A program made the translations under genes and the position numbers. The notes under the pieces are model-generated. The model saw only the letters and a program-made list of their open reading frames with translations, had not been told where the DNA came from and did not search any database. Below are positions 48,672 through 52,253 of a DNA stretch of 52,253 nt, one piece after another. How positions within the stretch are numbered: the first letter of the stretch is position 1; every line of letters begins with the position of its first letter. The stretch comes from an uncultured Prevotellaceae bacterium (lineage in GTDB: Bacteria; Bacteroidota; Bacteroidia; Bacteroidales; Bacteroidaceae), in assembly GCA_900318585.1 (NCBI GenBank), contig ONKY01000103.1:1-52253 (forward strand), read 5' to 3'.

Positions 48672-51600
48672 TTAAAACCCATACTGCCCACCTTTGCTCT
48701 CGTACTTGGCGAGAATACCTTCAAACTCCTTCTGGAGCTTGTCGGTGTATTGCTCGTCCACCGAGTCGGCAATCTGTAGTATCTGCTGCATCAGGTAGAT
48801 ATGGTACATGCAGTCCTGCTGCGAAGACTCGAAACGTCCGCCTTCCAGGGAGTTGTACCAGCGCATGTACTGCACAGACTTCTTCCACAGCTTGTCAATC
48901 ACATCCTTGGCTTTGGTCTTGTTGCCTAAGCGGGCGTAGCTGCGGGCTATGTCGGCGGAGCCGCTGCGGTAGTCGTGCCCCACATTGTAGTCGGGAATCT
49001 CCTTCTCTGCCTTTTCCAGCACCTTGGCGGCCTTGTCCGTCTTGCCCTCTGAGATGAGGTAGGCAGCCAGCTCGGCCATGAGGTGACGGTGTGTATAGCA
49101 CATACGCATGACGGTTTCGTCCAAGTAGATGCCCTTCGTTGAGAGACCGCCGAACTTGAAGCGGTTCATCACGTTGTTATAGGTCTTCTCCGTGTCGATG
49201 ATCTTCATGCCGGACACCACCTTGCCGTCGATGTTCGTCGTGAACGGCGTGATGCGGTTCACCAGGCCCTCTTTCACGAAGTTGTCGCCCAGGTTCATGA
49301 AGTTCTCCTGTCCTACGGTCAGCGCCACGTACAGCGGGCGCACCCAGTTCGTGTTGGCAATCATCTCCAGCATCATCATCTCACCCTTGTAGAGCGCGCT
49401 CTTGCCCTTGAGCGAGATGACCATCTTGTCGGGGATAGAGTCGCTCTGCAGCAACATACCGCTCTTGCGCACGGCCTCCTTGTCGATGGTCATGTAGAGG
49501 GTGTCGGTGGGTATGACGTGGAAGTTCTTGTCCTTGGACCGTACCCAGTACTTCAGGATGTTCTTCAGCTCGAACGGCTCGTCGCCTAACTGTGCCTTCG
49601 CGTCCTCAGGCTGTGTTCTGTAGAGTTCCAGCACCTCCTCTTTCAGCGACGGTTCTATCTGCACGTACTCATTCGTGCCGGCGCAGTACTCCAAGCGGCT
49701 CCAAGTGATGGGCACCGAAGGTGAGTCGTATGCCGGACGGCGCATCTGGTCGATGTACCAGTCGGTCTGCAGATAACTTAGGTTACACACGCGGGCATCC
49801 GTGCGGAAACCCTCCGTGTCCTGATTATACCACAGGGGGAAGGTGTCGTTGTCGCCGTTGGTGAAGACGATGGGGTTGCCCTCGTCCTGTAGCGACATCA
49901 GGTAGTTCTGTCCGAAGTCGCGGCAGGTGTAGCGCCCGCTGCGGTCGTGGTCGTCCCACGTCTGCGAGGCCATCTGGATGGGCACCAGGAGCCCGACGAT
50001 GCCGATACCGGCAGCGAGGACGGTAGCCATCTTTTCACTTTTCACTTTACCCTTTTCCCTAATCAGATCGTAGATGGCGGCCACGCCCATGCCACACCAG
50101 ATGGCGAAGGCATAGAATGAGCCGGCGTATGCATAGTCGCGCTCACGCGGCTGCACAGGTGTCTGGTTCAGGTAGACCACGATGGCCAGGCCTGTCATGA
50201 AGAACAGGAAGAACACCACCCAGAACTGCTGGATGCCCTTCTGGCCCTTCTTCAGAGACTGCCAGAACAGTCCGATGATACCGAGTATGAGTGGCAGTGC
50301 ATAGAACACGTTGTGGCCCTTGTTCTCCTTCAGCTCGTCGGGCAACTGAGATTGGTCGCCTAAGCGCAGGTTGTCGAAGAACGGTATGCCGGTGATCCAG
50401 TTGCCGTGCTCCAAGTCGCCGTGCCCCTGCAGGTCGTTTTGGCGGCCGGCGAAGTTCCACATGAAATAGCGCCAGTACATCCAGTTGCACTGGTAGCTCA
50501 GGAAGAAGCGCAGGTTCTCGAACTGGTTGGGCACCTTCACCGTCACCTGCTCGCCGCAGCGGTCGTAAGGCACCTCGGAGCCGCTGATGTCGCCCATCCA
50601 GGCCTCGTAGTCGCGCTTGTGGCCGGAGTCCCACATACGCGGGAACAGCATATTCTGCGCGTACTTATATTCATCCTTCGTGCGTACCACGAAGTATGAG
50701 TCTTTCTCGTCCTCCGATGCCTTCTCCTTGCGCTGCCAGACGGGCTTGCCTGTTGACATCACAGGGCGGCAGTACTGGCCATCACTCTCCAAGAGGGGCT
50801 GCGACGAATAGGCCTGACCGTAGAGCAGCGGACGTGAGCCGTACTGGTCGCGGCCCAGGTAGTCGCCCAAAGTGAAAATATCCTCCGGCGAGTTCTGGTC
50901 CATCGGCGGGTTGGCGTCTGAGCGAATGACGATGACGGCATACGTCGAGTAGCCCACCATCAGCATCAGCATACACAGCAGCGCCGTGTTCTTCAGGCGG
51001 GCAGGCACGAGCGGACAAAGTTTTGAGTTCTGGTTCTTGAACTTTCGGTTCAGTACGAACCACAGTGCAGCCAGCACAATCACGCCAATCAGGGCAGCGC
51101 TCCAGCCGTAGCCGTAGAACGGGATGCCAAGCATACCCACCGACAGCAGGAAAGCAATGTTCTGGCGCTTCCAGTTCTTTTCCGTGGCATTTTGCGTCTC
51201 GTAGATGGCCCATACCACGACGCCAACCAAGAGCAAGATGTAGATATAGAGTCCTGTGTTGAACGGCATACCCAGTGTGTTCACGAACAGCAACTCGAAC
51301 CAGCCACCTACGGTGATGATGCCCGGCACGACGCCGTAGAGCACGGCAGCCAGTATCACGACCGACACGCCAAGGGCAATCAGCGAACCCTTCACGTTGG
51401 CATTGGGCCAGCGCTTGTAGTAATACACCAGCACGATGGCCGGCAGACACAGCAGGTTCAGCAAGTGGACACCTATCGACAGTCCCGTCATATACATGAT
51501 CAACACCAACCAGCGGTCAGAGTGAGGCTCGTCGGCATGGTCCTCCCACTTCAGGATAAGCCAGAATACCACTGCCGTGAACGCCGATGAATAGGCATAT

Positions 51601-52037
51601 ACCTCGCCCTCGACGGCCGAGAACCAGAACGTGTCACTGAACGTGTAGATCAGTGCACCCACCATACCTGCTGCCTCGATGGCAATGAGCTTCGCGGTGG
51701 TCAGCTCCTCCCACTTATCAATGAGCAGGCGGCGCGTCAGGTGCGTGATGCTCCAGAAAAGGAACAGAATACACGTAGCCGATAGTAGCGCGCTCATCGT
51801 GTTTACCCAGTAGGCCACCTGTGTGGCGTCGCTGGCAAACTGCGAGAACAGGTTGGCCGTCAGCATGAAGAACGGTGCCCCGGGCGGGTGACCTATTTCC
51901 ATTCGGTAACCGGTAGTGATGAATTCCGGGCAGTCCCAGAAAGAGGCTGTCGGTTCAATGGTGGAGCAATAGACAAAGGCGGCCACAAGAAATGCAAGCC
52001 ACCCGAGGACATTGTCCACGAGTCTAAACTGTTTCAT
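48672..52037 (-). CDS. DUF2723 polytopic membrane protein
   Basis: A protein of 1121 residues. The N-terminal half has about a dozen membrane helices with the DUF2723 signature (TIEPTASFWDCPEFITTGYRMEIGHPPGAPFF), as in GT-C type glycosyltransferases grouped as GT117. A periplasmic region follows (PVQPRERDYAYAGSFYAFAIWCGMG, DNDTFPLWYNQDTEGFRTDARVCNLSYLQTDWYIDQM), and a TPR-like C-terminus (AAYLISEGKTDKAAKVLEKAEKEIPDYNVG). It probably transfers a lipid-linked sugar in envelope glycan or glycoprotein assembly; donor and acceptor are unknown. The deacetylase gene follows. A TACCTTTG box at 52082-52089 lies 44 bp upstream. Confidence 0.9.
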   Translation of the reverse strand: MKQFRLVDNVLGWLAFLVAAFVYCSTIEPTASFWDCPEFITTGYRMEIGHPPGAPFFMLTANLFSQFASDATQVAYWVNTMSALLSATCILFLFWSITHLTRRLLIDKWEELTTAKLIAIEAAGMVGALIYTFSDTFWFSAVEGEVYAYSSAFTAVVFWLILKWEDHADEPHSDRWLVLIMYMTGLSIGVHLLNLLCLPAIVLVYYYKRWPNANVKGSLIALGVSVVILAAVLYGVVPGIITVGGWFELLFVNTLGMPFNTGLYIYILLLVGVVVWAIYETQNATEKNWKRQNIAFLLSVGMLGIPFYGYGWSAALIGVIVLAALWFVLNRKFKNQNSKLCPLVPARLKNTALLCMLMLMVGYSTYAVIVIRSDANPPMDQNSPEDIFTLGDYLGRDQYGSRPLLYGQAYSSQPLLESDGQYCRPVMSTGKPVWQRKEKASEDEKDSYFVVRTKDEYKYAQNMLFPRMWDSGHKRDYEAWMGDISGSEVPYDRCGEQVTVKVPNQFENLRFFLSYQCNWMYWRYFMWNFAGRQNDLQGHGDLEHGNWITGIPFFDNLRLGDQSQLPDELKENKGHNVFYALPLILGIIGLFWQSLKKGQKGIQQFWVVFFLFFMTGLAIVVYLNQTPVQPRERDYAYAGSFYAFAIWCGMGVAAIYDLIREKGKVKSEKMATVLAAGIGIVGLLVPIQMASQTWDDHDRSGRYTCRDFGQNYLMSLQDEGNPIVFTNGDNDTFPLWYNQDTEGFRTDARVCNLSYLQTDWYIDQMRRPAYDSPSVPITWSRLEYCAGTNEYVQIEPSLKEEVLELYRTQPEDAKAQLGDEPFELKNILKYWVRSKDKNFHVIPTDTLYMTIDKEAVRKSGMLLQSDSIPDKMVISLKGKSALYKGEMMMLEMIANTNWVRPLYVALTVGQENFMNLGDNFVKEGLVNRITPFTTNIDGKVVSGMKIIDTEKTYNNVMNRFKFGGLSTKGIYLDETVMRMCYTHRHLMAELAAYLISEGKTDKAAKVLEKAEKEIPDYNVGHDYRSGSADIARSYARLGNKTKAKDVIDKLWKKSVQYMRWYNSLEGGRFESSQQDCMYHIYLMQQILQIADSVDEQYTDKLQKEFEGILAKYESKGGQYGF

Positions 52038-52081
52038 TCGTAAAACTGTATTTTTTTAACGTTAAAAATCGAATTCGCCTG

Positions 52082-52089
52082 CAAAGGTA
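52082..52089 (-). promoter_or_regulatory. Promoter -7 box of the DUF2723 gene
   Basis: TACCTTTGC on the minus strand; a CTTG at 52109-52112, 19 bp upstream, may be the -33 box and lies in the loop of the hairpin at 52099-52125. Confidence 0.6.
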
Positions 52090-52091
52090 CA

Positions 52092-52125
52092 GAAAAAAAA
52101 CGAGACAGCAAGCATCCGTCTCGTT
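52092..52125 (-). terminator. Terminator-like hairpin upstream of the DUF2723 gene
   Basis: AACGAGAC (52099-52106) pairs with GTCTCGTT (52118-52125); T tracts lie on both sides, eight long in the minus direction. It would end leftward transcripts entering from beyond the window, and it overlaps the DUF2723 promoter spacer. Confidence 0.65.
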
Positions 52126-52164
52126 TTTATACTATTTTAAATAAAGGGCATTTTCGAAAAATAG

Positions 52165-52253
52165 GTCGCACGTGTCGCACGTCCCGCACGTAAAATTATT
52201 CTTAAACGACAACATAAACAACAAGGACCACTTTTTTGCCTACGACGGCTACT
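52165..52253. repeat. Dispersed repeat at the right end of the window
   Basis: GTCGCACGTGTCGCACGTCC is followed by CCGCACGTAAAA and AAACGACAACATAAACAACA, then TTGCCTACGACGGC. The order matches, in inverse orientation, 533 down to about 430 at the left end. It may continue past the window. Confidence 0.75.

Overview
The window is about 52 kb of chromosome from a member of the Bacteroidales, most likely a Prevotellaceae species. Three things point there. Promoters follow the Bacteroidetes pattern (TTTG about 19-20 bp upstream of TAnnTTTG), the protein families are typical of the group (glycine-lipid acyltransferases, DUF2723, DUF4369 and DUF3826-type proteins, many SpII lipoproteins, CAZymes), and intergenic DNA is full of hairpin and CGGATT-type repeats. 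No phage, transposase, CRISPR array or SusC/SusD pair is visible.

Layout. 1-720 is a gene-free repeat region. 721-4949 holds a short-chain dehydrogenase, a LuxR-type regulator, O-acetylhomoserine sulfhydrylase (metY) with a divergent Lrp/AsnC regulator, and a small lipoprotein. 4949-8735 is a leftward housekeeping operon: rsfS, ftsH, a 23S-IVP-like four-helix protein, cdsA, lipoprotein. tRNA-Gln follows. 9203-13340 carries two related membrane-sensor/AraC loci, one fused and one split, and a polytopic 4Fe-4S protein. 13507-18724 holds a RecD-like helicase, a helix-hairpin-helix protein, a phosphopantetheinyl transferase overlapping a GH16 lipoprotein, and a HerA/DUF853-type ATPase. tRNA-Lys follows, with a displaced copy of its 3' end.

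19763-26698 is the most unusual block. It is a rightward five-gene operon in which a polytopic membrane protein plus a beta-propeller lipoprotein with one CxxCH haem motif occurs twice, the two pairs separated by a DUF4369-like lipoprotein. It looks like an uncharacterised envelope system, perhaps redox-linked.

26744-39404 is a leftward five-gene carbohydrate cluster: pectinesterase-like beta-helix, GH141-like beta-helix, GH78-like, alpha-glucuronidase/GH20-like, and a giant GH43-like/GH2/malectin-like fusion. 41453-45004 adds, in the opposite direction, a sugar-isomerase/DUF3826 fusion and a GH127 enzyme. The enzyme mix suggests debranching of a complex pectin such as rhamnogalacturonan. Between the two arms lie glsA and glsB for glycine-lipid synthesis. 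45023-52037 holds a thioredoxin-like lipoprotein without a CxxC motif, a TPR/OmpA-like lipoprotein directly behind tRNA-Leu, a NodB deacetylase and a DUF2723 membrane protein.

A theme of the window is repeat invasion of genes. Palindromic elements appear to have entered reading frames in frame (AraC linker, DUF6057-like protein, GH2 protein, a signal peptide), and several genes take their last codons and stop from a repeat. All family assignments come from reading motifs by eye; none was checked against a database.
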